NCBI RefSeq assembly: GCF_001262015.1
Contig: NZ_CP012075.1
Location: 496,001 to 560,000, forward strand
Direction of reading: 5' to 3'
Length of the DNA stretch: 64,000 bases
Origin: Prevotella fusca JCM 17724
Lineage (GTDB): Bacteria; Bacteroidota; Bacteroidia; Bacteroidales; Bacteroidaceae
The notes beneath the pieces were generated by a model. It was not told the origin of the DNA. It made no database searches and worked only from the letters and a program-made list of their open reading frames with translations. This document shows positions 55,363-64,000 of this stretch, one piece after another. Position 1 is the first letter of the stretch; the number at the start of each line of letters is the position of its first letter. Both the position numbers and the translations under genes were made by a program.

Positions 55363-56469
55363 ATGCAATTAGACAAGCTATCCATCATAAACTATAAGAA
55401 CATACAGGCGGCAACGTTGGATTTGTCACCCAAGCTCAACTGTTTCATCGGGCATAATGGTGAGGGAAAGACCAATCTCCTTGATGCTGTTTATTACCTC
55501 TCATTCTGCAAGAGTGCTTTCAATCCAAAGGACTCGGAGGTGATGCGCCATGAAGCAGATTATTTTGTGTTGGAAGGCGATTACACCACTGATGCCGGTG
55601 AGCATGAGCAGGTGTATTGTGGGATGAAACGTGGTACGAAGAAGCATTTTAAGCGTAACAAGAAGGAATACAGGCGATTGTCTCAGCATATCGGACTGGT
55701 ACCGTTGATATTTGTTTCTCCTGCCGATGCGACGCTCATTGAAGGGGGAAGTGAAGAACGGCGGAAGCTGATGGATGTTGTTATTTCACAGTATGATACA
55801 CCTTATATAGAGTCACTCAGTCGGTACAACAAGGCGTTGCAACAGCGTAACAGCCTGTTGAAACAGGAGGAAGAACCCGATTCAACACTTTTGGAACTGC
55901 TTGAGATGCAGATGGCAGAGCATGGCGAAGTTGTCTATAGAAAACGTGCAGCCTTTGTGGAAGAGCTTATGCCTGTTTTCCAACGTATCTATCAGACCAT
56001 CTGCAGTGACCGTGAACAGGTGTCGCTCGAATATGTCTCGCATTGTCAGCGTGGTAGCTTGCTGGATGTTATACAACGTGACCGTGCAAAAGACCGTATC
56101 ATGGGCTATTCGCTTCATGGTACGCACAAGGATGATTTGGTCATGAAACTTGGAGGATATCCAATGAAACGGGAAGGAAGTCAGGGACAGAACAAGACGT
56201 ATGTACTGGCTTTGAAGCTCGCACAGTTTGATTTTCTGCGCCGTACGGCTGGTAACAACACTCCGCTGCTATTGCTTGACGACATCTTCGATAAACTTGA
56301 CAGCAGTCGGGTGGAACAGATTGTGCGCCTTGTTTCCGGGGATGATTTCGGTCAGATATTCATTACCGATACTAACCGTGACCATTTAGATAAGATTCTG
56401 CAGGGAAGCGGATTCTGTTATAAACTGTTCTCTGTGGAAGGTGGAGAAATCAATGAAAGGGAAGGGTAA
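55363..56469 (+). CDS. recF: DNA replication and repair protein RecF
   Basis: 368 residues. SMC-like ATPase that helps load RecA at gaps. Walker A FIGHNGEGKTNLLDAVYYLS near 30-49, signature SQGQNKTYVLALKLAQ near 270, Walker B LLLLDDIFDKLD near 305. The open frame reaches 36 codons further upstream, but the extension does not resemble RecF and the N-terminus MQLDKLSIINYKNIQ is standard, so the start is 55363. The dciA gene starts 5 nt after the stop. Confidence 0.95.
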   Translation: MQLDKLSIINYKNIQAATLDLSPKLNCFIGHNGEGKTNLLDAVYYLSFCKSAFNPKDSEVMRHEADYFVLEGDYTTDAGEHEQVYCGMKRGTKKHFKRNKKEYRRLSQHIGLVPLIFVSPADATLIEGGSEERRKLMDVVISQYDTPYIESLSRYNKALQQRNSLLKQEEEPDSTLLELLEMQMAEHGEVVYRKRAAFVEELMPVFQRIYQTICSDREQVSLEYVSHCQRGSLLDVIQRDRAKDRIMGYSLHGTHKDDLVMKLGGYPMKREGSQGQNKTYVLALKLAQFDFLRRTAGNNTPLLLLDDIFDKLDSSRVEQIVRLVSGDDFGQIFITDTNRDHLDKILQGSGFCYKLFSVEGGEINEREG

Positions 56470-56474
56470 GGCTT

Positions 56475-56765
56475 ATGTTCAGAAGGAAAGTACAGCCATT
56501 GGATGATGTTCTCAATCAGTTCCTACGACAGGGGGGACTTGAGTCTCCGCTGTTGCAGAAGCGTGTCGTGGATGCCTGGGATACAGTGGCGGGATCTGCA
56601 GTTGCACGTTACACGCAGGAGAAATTTATCCGAAATCAGACCTTGTTTGTAAAGATAACGAACCCAGCCTTGCGTGCTGACCTCAGTATGATGCAGTCAG
56701 AACTGGTGCAGAAACTCAATGCAGCGGTAGGATCAATGGTTATAACCGAAGTGAGATTATATTAA
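56475..56765 (+). CDS. DciA/DUF721 family protein
   Basis: 96 residues with the DUF721 pattern: a short basic N-terminus (MFRRKVQPLDDVLNQFLRQ), VVDAWDTVAGSAVARYTQ and LFVKITNPALRADLSMMQ. DUF721 proteins include DciA, the ancestral loader of the replicative helicase. The recF-dciA order is common in Bacteroidota. The C-terminus is short, with no extra disordered tail. Confidence 0.9.
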   Translation: MFRRKVQPLDDVLNQFLRQGGLESPLLQKRVVDAWDTVAGSAVARYTQEKFIRNQTLFVKITNPALRADLSMMQSELVQKLNAAVGSMVITEVRLY

Positions 56766-56872
56766 GAAAGCACAGATTAAAAATGAAGGATGGAAAAACA
56801 GGATAATATTCCTCAATCCCAGCCCTTTTCCCATAGAGGGGAAGTAAATATCATGAGGGTCTCCATTCATTT

Positions 56873-57473
56873 GGTTCATCCGTTAAATGCGTGGACACTT
56901 TTCGTATAGCTTTAGCGGAAGAAGCGAAGTTATTCATTAAATAGAAACATAGCCAAGACGGTCTTGTCTACCTACTTTATTATCATCCTCCGACACAGAA
57001 AACCCTTTCATATCAATACTTTGGAAACACGCAAGCAACAGATTGAAAAATCATGACATAATTTCGGATAAAATATCTACAGATAAAGGCAAAAACACAT
57101 GTAAAAAGCAAGTCTGCAACCAACAGTAAATCAATTAGTTATAATGTAGTGCAAGAAAAGGTGCCTAATTGGACTTCAAAAGGGCGTCAGTTAGACCTCA
57201 AAAGGGCATCTATTGCAAGCCAATTGGGCGTCTTTTAGAAGCCTAAAGACCATGTGTTGGCTTTGAACTGTATGAAAATAGTTTACAAACGTTGGTTGGT
57301 ATGGGAATAATTTGTTTGTAGAAGACGGAAAGACATGGTATCTGTTTGACTTTTCTGCCTTTTATCCTGTGCTTTATCCCTTTTTGTGAGACCATTTGAT
57401 TTTGGATAACTATACCATACAAGGTGTATAAGCCTTTGTTCTTTTTCCAATCTACGCATTTAACGGAAGAATC
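56873..57473 (+). mobile_element. MITE copy F (601 bp)
   Basis: Flanked by a perfect 8-bp duplication ATTCATTT (56865-56872, 57474-57481). Ends GGTTCATCCGTTAAATGCG and GATTCTTCCGTTAAATGCG. The 11-bp array lies at 57161-57248 in eight units (e.g. GACTTCAAAAG at 57172, GACCTCAAAAG at 57194). It is downstream of dciA with no gene at risk. Confidence 0.92.
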
Positions 57474-57481
57474 ATTCATTT

Positions 57482-57804
57482 GGGGAGTATTATCTTCATT
57501 TCAAATCATTTACGTAGATTATTTTAAATCAGAGAGTTGAAAAACCTTTTGGGTTGCTGTTTGATAGATTAGAAGAACAATAGTCACGTTTCAGGAATCC
57601 AATAGGATTTATGAACAAATGAAAGCGAATTCTCTTAATGGTTGATTTGGGATTATTACGTCATTGATTGATAAAACATGATTTGGATGTAATTTTAAGC
57701 AGCATAGTTGATTTTTTGGAGGGAAGTTAATGCTGGATATGGTTTTATGAGTCTTTGTTTTATTCTGAATAACTGTAACTTTGTCATTGTGAAGTAATAG
57801 TTGA
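57482..57804. other. Intergenic DNA without recognisable content
   Basis: About 320 bp between MITE F and the convergent protease gene. It is A+T-rich. I see no gene, hairpin or repeat related to the others. Confidence 0.5.
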
Positions 57805-58647
57805 TTATTTCAATATGAATATACTTTTTTTCTTGTAGTCTAAAACAAATGTCTTTCCCCATAGAAAAGAGGCATTGACACGTGGTTCTACATTTCCATC
57901 CAAAACAAAATCTAACAAGAAAATGTTTTGATCGATTTCCATGCTGACTTTTTCAGCGAGTCCCACTTTCTTAATCGTTATTTTGTGGGCTATATCTCCA
58001 CGCATACTTTCAATTTGCTTCGTTGCTGTAACTCCGAAGTTCATTGGTAGATAATTATGTTTGCTGCCAGTATCAAGAAGTATTCGTGTTTTCTTTCCTG
58101 ATATTTTGCCATTCAGATAAATAAAGTTCAAAGCTGCATCCTTATAATTCTCGTGGTTTTTCCATTTGATTGCACTTTGGATTTTAGGCAATGTTTTTTT
58201 TATGTGAGTTAGAATATTCTTTTTCAAGTCAAAGCACCATAGCTCTTCTTTCAGTATGCTTCCTCCTAAAATGAATTTAGGAGCATGTTCTTGAAATTTA
58301 CCAGCCAGGTCAATAACATAACATCGTGTTTCGGGGTAGACAAGACCTCCTACAGAGATACTGTCTAAGTTTAAGACAAAAGATTTAATCTTACCTGATG
58401 CGTAGCCTATTGCCGCATTACTTTCTGTTGATATGATATGGCATGAGTCCGCTGCAAAGGTAGAGTCTATAACGCAAACTGAAGCTCCAGTATCTATTAA
58501 TGCCTGAACATTTTGTGTAGTTCCATTATGTGAAACCGTCACATTGGTGTACATAAAGTAGTCTTTTATAGTCAAGGCGTTCTGTGCATGAAGACAAAGT
58601 GCCAATGACATAAGCAAGCTAAAGATAAGTAAGGAACGGTATTTCAT
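57805..58647 (-). CDS. Retropepsin-like aspartyl protease family protein
   Basis: 280 residues with a signal peptide (LLIFSLLMSLALCLHA). Two aspartyl-protease-like motifs: ALIDTGASVCVIDS near 50-62 and RILLDTGSKHNYLP near 190-203, i.e. one per lobe, as in two-lobed retropepsin-like proteins of Bacteroidota. Expected in the periplasm. The substrate is unknown and protease activity is not certain. Confidence 0.8.
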   Translation of the reverse strand: MKYRSLLIFSLLMSLALCLHAQNALTIKDYFMYTNVTVSHNGTTQNVQALIDTGASVCVIDSTFAADSCHIISTESNAAIGYASGKIKSFVLNLDSISVGGLVYPETRCYVIDLAGKFQEHAPKFILGGSILKEELWCFDLKKNILTHIKKTLPKIQSAIKWKNHENYKDAALNFIYLNGKISGKKTRILLDTGSKHNYLPMNFGVTATKQIESMRGDIAHKITIKKVGLAEKVSMEIDQNIFLLDFVLDGNVEPRVNASFLWGKTFVLDYKKKSIFILK

Positions 58648-58731
58648 AACTATATATTTTTGTGATTTCTGCCTAAAGAATTACATCATATTGAACAGGA
58701 ATAAACAGTTTCACGCCTTTCAGTTACAAGT

Positions 58732-58884
58732 TTAAGTATAGTTCTGATATTTCTTTCTCAATATATTCAGCTGTTTCATCGGAATAGTTTGCAACTTTTT
58801 CCCTTTATGGATATATGAAACCTCGTCGCAGACATCGATCAGGGCAGAGATGATATGCGATGACAGAGCGGTCTTGTTCCACAT
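58732..58884 (-). pseudogene. ABC transporter ATPase, C-terminal remnant
   Basis: The minus strand encodes SSHIISALIDVCDEVSYIHK and a short tail ending LRKKYQNYT and a stop. SSH-x-x-x-E/V-x-CDEVSYI-x-G is the H-loop and following region of BcrA-like drug-export ATPases. Walker motifs are absent; the sequence upstream of 58885 is unrelated. Only ~50 residues survive. Confidence 0.65.
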
Positions 58885-59310
58885 CTTGATGTTGTTAACT
58901 AATGCAAAGATATAAAATTAAAAATGATATATGATGACAAGATAGTATCTTGGTGAGTTGCCGATAAATATTCCACTGATGAAGAATCCAAACAAGACTA
59001 TCAGTGGAATGAACACTTTTAGTTCTTTTAAAAGCCGTATCAGTGTCCTTAATCGAAGGTGTAGATATAATCCTATCATTTAGTTTGTAACCTGGTTATT
59101 TATAGTAATCATCTTGGATAGTACAAAGGTACATTAGATATTTTATGCTTTCCAGGAAAGTATGTTAAATTACATGAACACTGTATGGAAGTTACATTAT
59201 AATTATGCTATTTCTTTCTGCGGAATAGTTACATCTGTGTTATTTGGTCATATATTGCATAGTGTAGTTGGCTTGGAATGTATATTTGGCATAAGCATAT
59301 CTTGAAGTAT
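58885..59310. other. Intergenic DNA upstream of array 4
   Basis: About 425 bp, A+T-rich. I see no ORF with support, no hairpin with a T-run and no copy of the MITE ends. Confidence 0.45.
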
Positions 59311-59439
59311 AAGTAACTCAAATCGTTTGTCAGGAGAGCATAAGGTTTAATCAGAGACGAGCTAACGAGCTTTTACAATGCAACTAAGTACTTCTTCTCG
59401 TATTAGTTTGTAATATATTGATAGTCTATTGGTTGCAAA
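59311..59439 (+). repeat. 11-bp repeat array (8 units, degenerate) with ATTGGTTGCAAA motif (array 4)
   Basis: Eight 11-bp steps ending in the terminal unit GTACTTCTTCT (59388), homologous to GCACCTTTTCT of the other arrays. Recognisable units: AGACGAGCTAA (59355), AATGCAACTAA (59377). The fixed motif ATTGGTTGCAAAC begins at 59428, 30 nt after the array. This is the most diverged copy, and it keeps the spacing. Confidence 0.7.
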
Positions 59440-59588
59440 CTTGTTGGAAAGTGACGTGATAGTTTTTCTGGTTTTATCCTCCAAAATTCTGGAGTGGTAT
59501 ATAGAAGCGAGCTTGTGAGGAACCTTTTTACCCTTTTCTGTTTTTGCTTTTTTACCTTTCTAAAGTCTTCTATTCCATTTTTTTTGTG

Positions 59589-59596
59589 TTACTTTG
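59589..59596 (+). promoter_or_regulatory. Probable -7 box for the TamB-like gene
   Basis: TTACTTTG is one base from TAnnTTTG and lies about 72-90 nt before the possible starts at 59668-59686. Confidence 0.4.
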
Positions 59597-59667
59597 CAGT
59601 CTATTATTTAAATTTGCTGATGTTTTAATCCTGTCATATAAGGTATATATTCTTGGGAAAGCTATCA

Positions 59668-62600
59668 ATGACTAATGTAATGAACATGAAAAAGGGCTTG
59701 AAGTGGCTGGTTGCCATTGTGACAACTCCAGTCATATTGTTTCTTGTCCTTGTTGCCCTGCTTTACTGTCCACCTGTACAAAACTGGGCTGTAAAGCATG
59801 TGGCAGCGTATGTTTCAGAAAGTACGGGGATGGAAGTAAGCCTTGAACGCATCACCCTCTCCTTCCCTTTAGACCTCCAGTTGGATGGGTTAAAGATACT
59901 TCGGCAGAACGACTCCATTCTGACCAGGAAAGATACGGTGGCTGATGTGCGCCGTCTGGTGGCAAATGTAGACCTGCTGCCATTGTTTGAGAGTAGGGTG
60001 GAAGTAAACGAACTGACATTTACACAGCTGAAAGCAAATACAGTCAATCTTATAGGCGACCTCCGTATTCGTGGAGATTTGCAGCGTCTGCACATTGTGA
60101 GCCATGCTGTAAACCTTGTCGGTGATTCTATTCGTGTGAACAAAGCCGACATAGAGGGGGGCTGGATAGATATTGCGTTGGGTGATACTGTTCCCGAAGA
60201 CCCGAACAAGCAGAAACCTCTGTGGCGTGTCAACATAGACCAGCTCAATATAGCCAGAACCGACTTCCACCTTCACATGCCTGGTGACACGATGAGTGTT
60301 CGTGCCAATTTCAAGAAGGCAATGGTTCAAGGAACAGAACTCTTGCTGCATGATAACATCTACAAGGTGGCGAATGTGGACTGGCAAGGAGGTGAATTGG
60401 ACTATGACCAGAATTTTGTCCGCCATACTGGTGCAGGTTTTGATGCAGCACACATTGCCATGCGTGACATTAATCTTGGTATGGATTCTTTTCTGTATGC
60501 TGCTCCTGAGATACGACTACGGGTGCGCACTGCCAATATGCGCGAGCAAAGTGGACTTGTAGTGAAGGATTTTCGTGGAGTATTCTCAATGGATTCTACG
60601 AGTATTAGTCTACCAGAGCTATATTTCCGTCTTCCTGAAACTGAACTCTCTGGGCGTTTCAAGATGGATATGAACGCCTTTGATGATACGGATCCAGGGC
60701 AGTTCTCAACTCGGATGGATGGTTATTTGAGTTTGTCAGACCTCCGACCATTCCTTACCTCTATACCTAAGAATGTTTATCAAGCAATTCCTGCAAGCCG
60801 GATAACAGTACAGGGGTTACTTGAAGGAAATCTTCGTTCGGCTTCGTTCCGACAGCTTCGGTTGGCTATGCCTGGTCATTTCGACCTTACGGGTACAGGC
60901 TGGGTTGCTGATATGATGGCTGGTACTGGTCATTTTCGTAGTGATTTAAGATTGAAAGGAACGGCAACCGACCTGAGTTTTGTTTCTAAGTTGCTGCCAC
61001 GTGATATGCGTAAAATGATTGCTTTCCCACGTGGAGTAGGTGTAAATGGTAATATTCATGTCCGTAAGACGCTTTACACTGGTAATGTACTTTTGACGCA
61101 AGGTGGCGGTCGCATTCATGTAGATGGTGCTTATAATACGGATACAGAACTTTATCGACTTACAGCTGATGCTACAGCGTTCCCTCTCCAGCTGTTCCTA
61201 CCCAGCATGGAACTATCAGCGTTCTCCGGGACAGTGAAGACACAAGGTCGTGGAACTGATTTCCTAAATCCGAAGTCATCTACGAACCTCAGTTTATGTA
61301 TCCGTAGTTTTAAATATGGAAAGTATGTACTTGATGGTCTGAATGGTGATATTTCCAAGCATGGAGAGCTGTTGTCGGCACATGTTAAGAGTACGAATCG
61401 GATGTTAGGTGGCGACTTTACCTATAAAGGAAAGTTAAAGTCAAAACTTGTCGATGGACATTTGCGTGGCTGGTTGCATAGGGTGGATCTGCATGCAATG
61501 GGACTAATGGAAGAGAAGTATGTTGTTTCCACCTGGGCAGATGTTGATGTGCAATCAGATATGGGAGACAATCATCATGTGGCTGGTCCACTTCACTCGT
61601 TCCGACTTTCACAGGAAGGTGGAAAGAAGCCCCGTCTTCTTGCGGCTGGAAATTTTGATATACGGGCTGATGTGCGCTCTGGTAATCTTGATGCTCATGT
61701 AAAAGGAAATCTTTCCCAAGCTGATTTGCAGGCTCTTGGATTTATAGATAAGCATTATCTGACCTCAGCTGCAGCTGATCTTTCTCTTCATTCTGACATG
61801 AAGGATTACTATGCTGTGGACGGATATGTAGACAATCTTGTGCTAAGTGAACTGCGAAAAGGTGAGAGTGTGACATTGGCAGAAGGAAGTTTCAAAGTAG
61901 ATGCTACGATGCGTGGCAATCAGATAGACGGCTCTGTCAATGGAGTATTCCCACGTGTAGACCTTTATCAGTTGGGGGTTGTGGACAAGGCTATGTCAAG
62001 TAGTTTTACAGCTAACACGTCATTCTCTATGTCGGGGAAGGATGACATGAACGTCCGTGGTATGATAGGAGGCCTGCGTGTTACCGACCAGCATCACACT
62101 TATACACCGGGTGACGTGAACATAGACCTTATGAGTCGACGCGATACAGTACATACTGTTGTGAGTGGTGGGGATTTCCATCTCAGTACGGCTTTCAATA
62201 GCAGTGTGAATCAGTTGGCAGAGTCGGGACAAAGAATCTACAAGACACTACGGGAACAGCTCACAAACCGTCGCATTGATCAGTCGGCTATACTTCGCCA
62301 GTTGCCTACGGGACATTTTACGCTCCATAGTGGGCGTGACAACCTGTTCTGTAATTTACTTACACAGGAAGGATATACTTTCAGTCAGGCTGATATTAAT
62401 GTTACTTCCTCACCCATGAAGGGACTTGATGGGCGGATAAGTATTGACTCGTTGGTGTATAATGATGTGCATCTTGACAGCATTAGAGCCGACCTTTCCA
62501 GCGTTGATGGACAGCTTAATTATACTTTGTCGTTGAAGAACTCCCCAGCTAATATCTATCCTTATCATGGTTATCTGCAGGGTACTCTCTATGAGCATGG

Positions 62601-64000
62601 GCTAAAGACGCATGCGACAATCCTTGACAATAAGGGAAAGACTGGTTTTGACTTAGCTCTACAGGCTGCAATGAAAGGTAGGGGAATACAGCTTTCAATC
62701 ACATCTCCCCAGGCAATATTAGGTTATAAGTCGTTTGCTGTCAATGATTCAAACTATTTCTATATCGGGCGTGACCGTCGTCTGTCAGCTAATCTGCGTC
62801 TTCAGGCAGCTGATGGGACAGGTTTGCTCGTTTCAACAGAGGATGCTGATACGACCTCTCTGCAGAATGTTACGCTTTCAATGAACCATTTTGAACTGGG
62901 CAGCCTCTTTGCAGTATTACCTTTCGCACCGAAGATGTCTGGTGTGATGGATGGTGACTATCACCTTATCCAGACGGATAAAGAACTTACCGTGTCAAGT
63001 GATTTGACCATCAGGAACCTTGTTTATGAGAATAGTCCTATGGGAGATGTGGGCACGCAGTTTGTATATATGCCTAAGGGGGATGGTTCACACTATGTTG
63101 ACGGTATCATAACGCAGGACGGAAAGGAAGTTGGATTGCTCTCAGGAACCTATAACAATGAAGGTGCAGGTCTGTTGGACGCAACTTTGGAAATGAACCA
63201 TTTTCCATTGAATTACGTGAATGGTTTTGTTCCCGACCAGCTTGTCGGTCTTGAGGGAACAGGAGAAGGAACGCTGACGGTAAAAGGTCCGCTGAACAAG
63301 CTGGATGTAAACGGGGAGGTTTACCTTGATTCATCTTACTTGGTGAGCATTCCTTACGGCATAAAGATGCGCTTTGCAGACGACCCCGTCCTAATACGCA
63401 ACAGCCATATAGCGTTCGAGAACTTTGAACTCTTTGCAAGTAATGGTGCACCACTTGATATTGCAGGGTATTTGGATTTCTCAAGTCTCTATAATATGAA
63501 ACTTGATGCACGGATGAGAGCAAAGAACTTCCAGGTCATCAATGCAAAGAAAAACCCTCGTTCTGAGGTGTATGGCAAGGCTTTCGTTGACTTCATGGGG
63601 CATGTTAGAGGACCTCTGACTAATCTGCAACTGGGTGGTAAACTTGATGTTCTGGGTAATACGGATATAACCTATGTGGTGCGTGACGGTACGTTGACCA
63701 CTGATGATGAGTTGAAAGACCTCGTCCATTTCACCAACTTCAATGATTCTACGCTTGATGTTGTCAAGCGTCCGGATATTACTGGTTTTACGATGGCTCT
63801 TGAGGTAGATGTTGATGAGCAGGCGCATGTGTTCTGTGCGCTGAATGCTGACCAGTCTAATTATGTCGATTTCTTTGGAGGTGGTAATCTTCTTCTGAAC
63901 TATGACCCGACGAATGGAGTACAGGTCCGTGGACGATATACGCTGAGTGATGGTAAGATGAAGTATTCACTGCCTGTAATACCACTGCGTACATTCAATA
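59668..64000 (+). CDS. TamB/AsmA-like translocation and assembly protein (runs off window)
   Basis: The frame is open from 59668 to the window end, more than 1440 residues, without a stop. ATGs at 59668, 59680 and 59686 are in frame; MKKGLKWL (59686) looks best. One N-terminal membrane anchor (LVAIVTTPVILFLVLVALLY) is followed by PPVQNWAVKHVAAYVSESTG, the AsmA-like start, and very long beta-rich sequence of repeated short strands (e.g. GVSGNIHV, ALDIAGYLDFS) as in TamB, a periplasm-spanning lipid-transfer beta-groove. The DUF490 C-terminus (…GNLLLNYDPTNGVQVRGRYT) has begun. Known partner in this phylum is a TamA/BamA-like Omp85 protein. Confidence 0.88.
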   Translation, partial: MTNVMNMKKGLKWLVAIVTTPVILFLVLVALLYCPPVQNWAVKHVAAYVSESTGMEVSLERITLSFPLDLQLDGLKILRQNDSILTRKDTVADVRRLVANVDLLPLFESRVEVNELTFTQLKANTVNLIGDLRIRGDLQRLHIVSHAVNLVGDSIRVNKADIEGGWIDIALGDTVPEDPNKQKPLWRVNIDQLNIARTDFHLHMPGDTMSVRANFKKAMVQGTELLLHDNIYKVANVDWQGGELDYDQNFVRHTGAGFDAAHIAMRDINLGMDSFLYAAPEIRLRVRTANMREQSGLVVKDFRGVFSMDSTSISLPELYFRLPETELSGRFKMDMNAFDDTDPGQFSTRMDGYLSLSDLRPFLTSIPKNVYQAIPASRITVQGLLEGNLRSASFRQLRLAMPGHFDLTGTGWVADMMAGTGHFRSDLRLKGTATDLSFVSKLLPRDMRKMIAFPRGVGVNGNIHVRKTLYTGNVLLTQGGGRIHVDGAYNTDTELYRLTADATAFPLQLFLPSMELSAFSGTVKTQGRGTDFLNPKSSTNLSLCIRSFKYGKYVLDGLNGDISKHGELLSAHVKSTNRMLGGDFTYKGKLKSKLVDGHLRGWLHRVDLHAMGLMEEKYVVSTWADVDVQSDMGDNHHVAGPLHSFRLSQEGGKKPRLLAAGNFDIRADVRSGNLDAHVKGNLSQADLQALGFIDKHYLTSAAADLSLHSDMKDYYAVDGYVDNLVLSELRKGESVTLAEGSFKVDATMRGNQIDGSVNGVFPRVDLYQLGVVDKAMSSSFTANTSFSMSGKDDMNVRGMIGGLRVTDQHHTYTPGDVNIDLMSRRDTVHTVVSGGDFHLSTAFNSSVNQLAESGQRIYKTLREQLTNRRIDQSAILRQLPTGHFTLHSGRDNLFCNLLTQEGYTFSQADINVTSSPMKGLDGRISIDSLVYNDVHLDSIRADLSSVDGQLNYTLSLKNSPANIYPYHGYLQGTLYEHGLKTHATILDNKGKTGFDLALQAAMKGRGIQLSITSPQAILGYKSFAVNDSNYFYIGRDRRLSANLRLQAADGTGLLVSTEDADTTSLQNVTLSMNHFELGSLFAVLPFAPKMSGVMDGDYHLIQTDKELTVSSDLTIRNLVYENSPMGDVGTQFVYMPKGDGSHYVDGIITQDGKEVGLLSGTYNNEGAGLLDATLEMNHFPLNYVNGFVPDQLVGLEGTGEGTLTVKGPLNKLDVNGEVYLDSSYLVSIPYGIKMRFADDPVLIRNSHIAFENFELFASNGAPLDIAGYLDFSSLYNMKLDARMRAKNFQVINAKKNPRSEVYGKAFVDFMGHVRGPLTNLQLGGKLDVLGNTDITYVVRDGTLTTDDELKDLVHFTNFNDSTLDVVKRPDITGFTMALEVDVDEQAHVFCALNADQSNYVDFFGGGNLLLNYDPTNGVQVRGRYTLSDGKMKYSLPVIPLRTFN

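Noticed and set aside
59311..59398. Arrays 1 and 4 as a coincidence of A+T-rich sequence
   Set aside because: Kept as array members because the closing unit and the distance to the TTGGTTGCAAA-like motif agree with the well-preserved arrays, though unit similarity alone would not convince.

Overview
The window is a chromosomal segment of a Bacteroidota bacterium, most likely Prevotella in the broad sense. Evidence: promoter -7 boxes of the TAnnTTTG type before many genes; the Bacteroidota order rpmB-rpmG-DUF4295; DUF5103 (type IX secretion Plug) and a PorE-like OmpA lipoprotein; a PCMD lipoprotein; MG2/TonB-plug surface protein; IS1380, IS4, IS5 and IS1634 type insertion sequences typical of the group. 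The genus is an inference; no rRNA or tRNA gene is visible to fix it.

Layout. 1-1.4 kb: a deletion derivative of an IS1380 element with a miniature element (MITE) inside it. 1.6-7.5 kb: small ORF, yaaA, prolyl oligopeptidase, and the GDP-fucose operon gmd-fcl, all on the minus strand. 7.9-9.4 kb: transposase remnants and a second MITE. 9.4-12.7 kb: housekeeping block on the minus strand (DUF4295, rpmG, rpmB, pncC, tsaD, map). 12.8-24.9 kb: an accessory island made of an intact IS4 element, an IS4-type remnant, a mobilisation-like remnant, a 1692-residue nuclease-STAND-like ATPase that looks like a stand-alone antiphage gene, a second copy of the IS1380 derivative with the same MITE at the same site, a broken metH piece, an intact IS5 element, and the end of a type II CRISPR locus (cas1 tail plus cas2) without cas9 or array. 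25.3-32 kb: an outer membrane barrel, a PCMD lipoprotein, MITE D, an SDR gene, rluA-type synthase, fabG and a TetR regulator. 32.3-34.8 kb: galE cut off from its own promoter by an IS4 element. 34.9-42.8 kb: T9SS Plug protein, YolD-like/UmuC-like pair, lipoprotein, MITE E, lepA, Crp-like regulator. 42.9-56.8 kb: MG2/plug surface protein, mutS2, porE-like, rRNA m5C methyltransferase, thyA-folA, ribH, TPR membrane protein, recF-dciA. 56.9-64 kb: MITE F, aspartyl protease, an ABC-ATPase remnant and a TamB-like gene that runs off the window.

The strongest unexplained signal is in the intergenic DNA. Four separate loci (1.34, 31.9, 45.3, 59.3 kb) carry an array of about eight degenerate 11-bp units, one unit per helical turn, followed about 30 nt later by a fixed motif GTTrGTTGCAAA. 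The same composite module lies inside each of six ~590-616 bp MITE copies, which have GGTTCTTCCGTTAAATGCG-like ends and 8-bp A+T-rich target duplications (ISL3-like). The second candidate novelty is the giant nuclease-ATPase at 15.1-20.1 kb.
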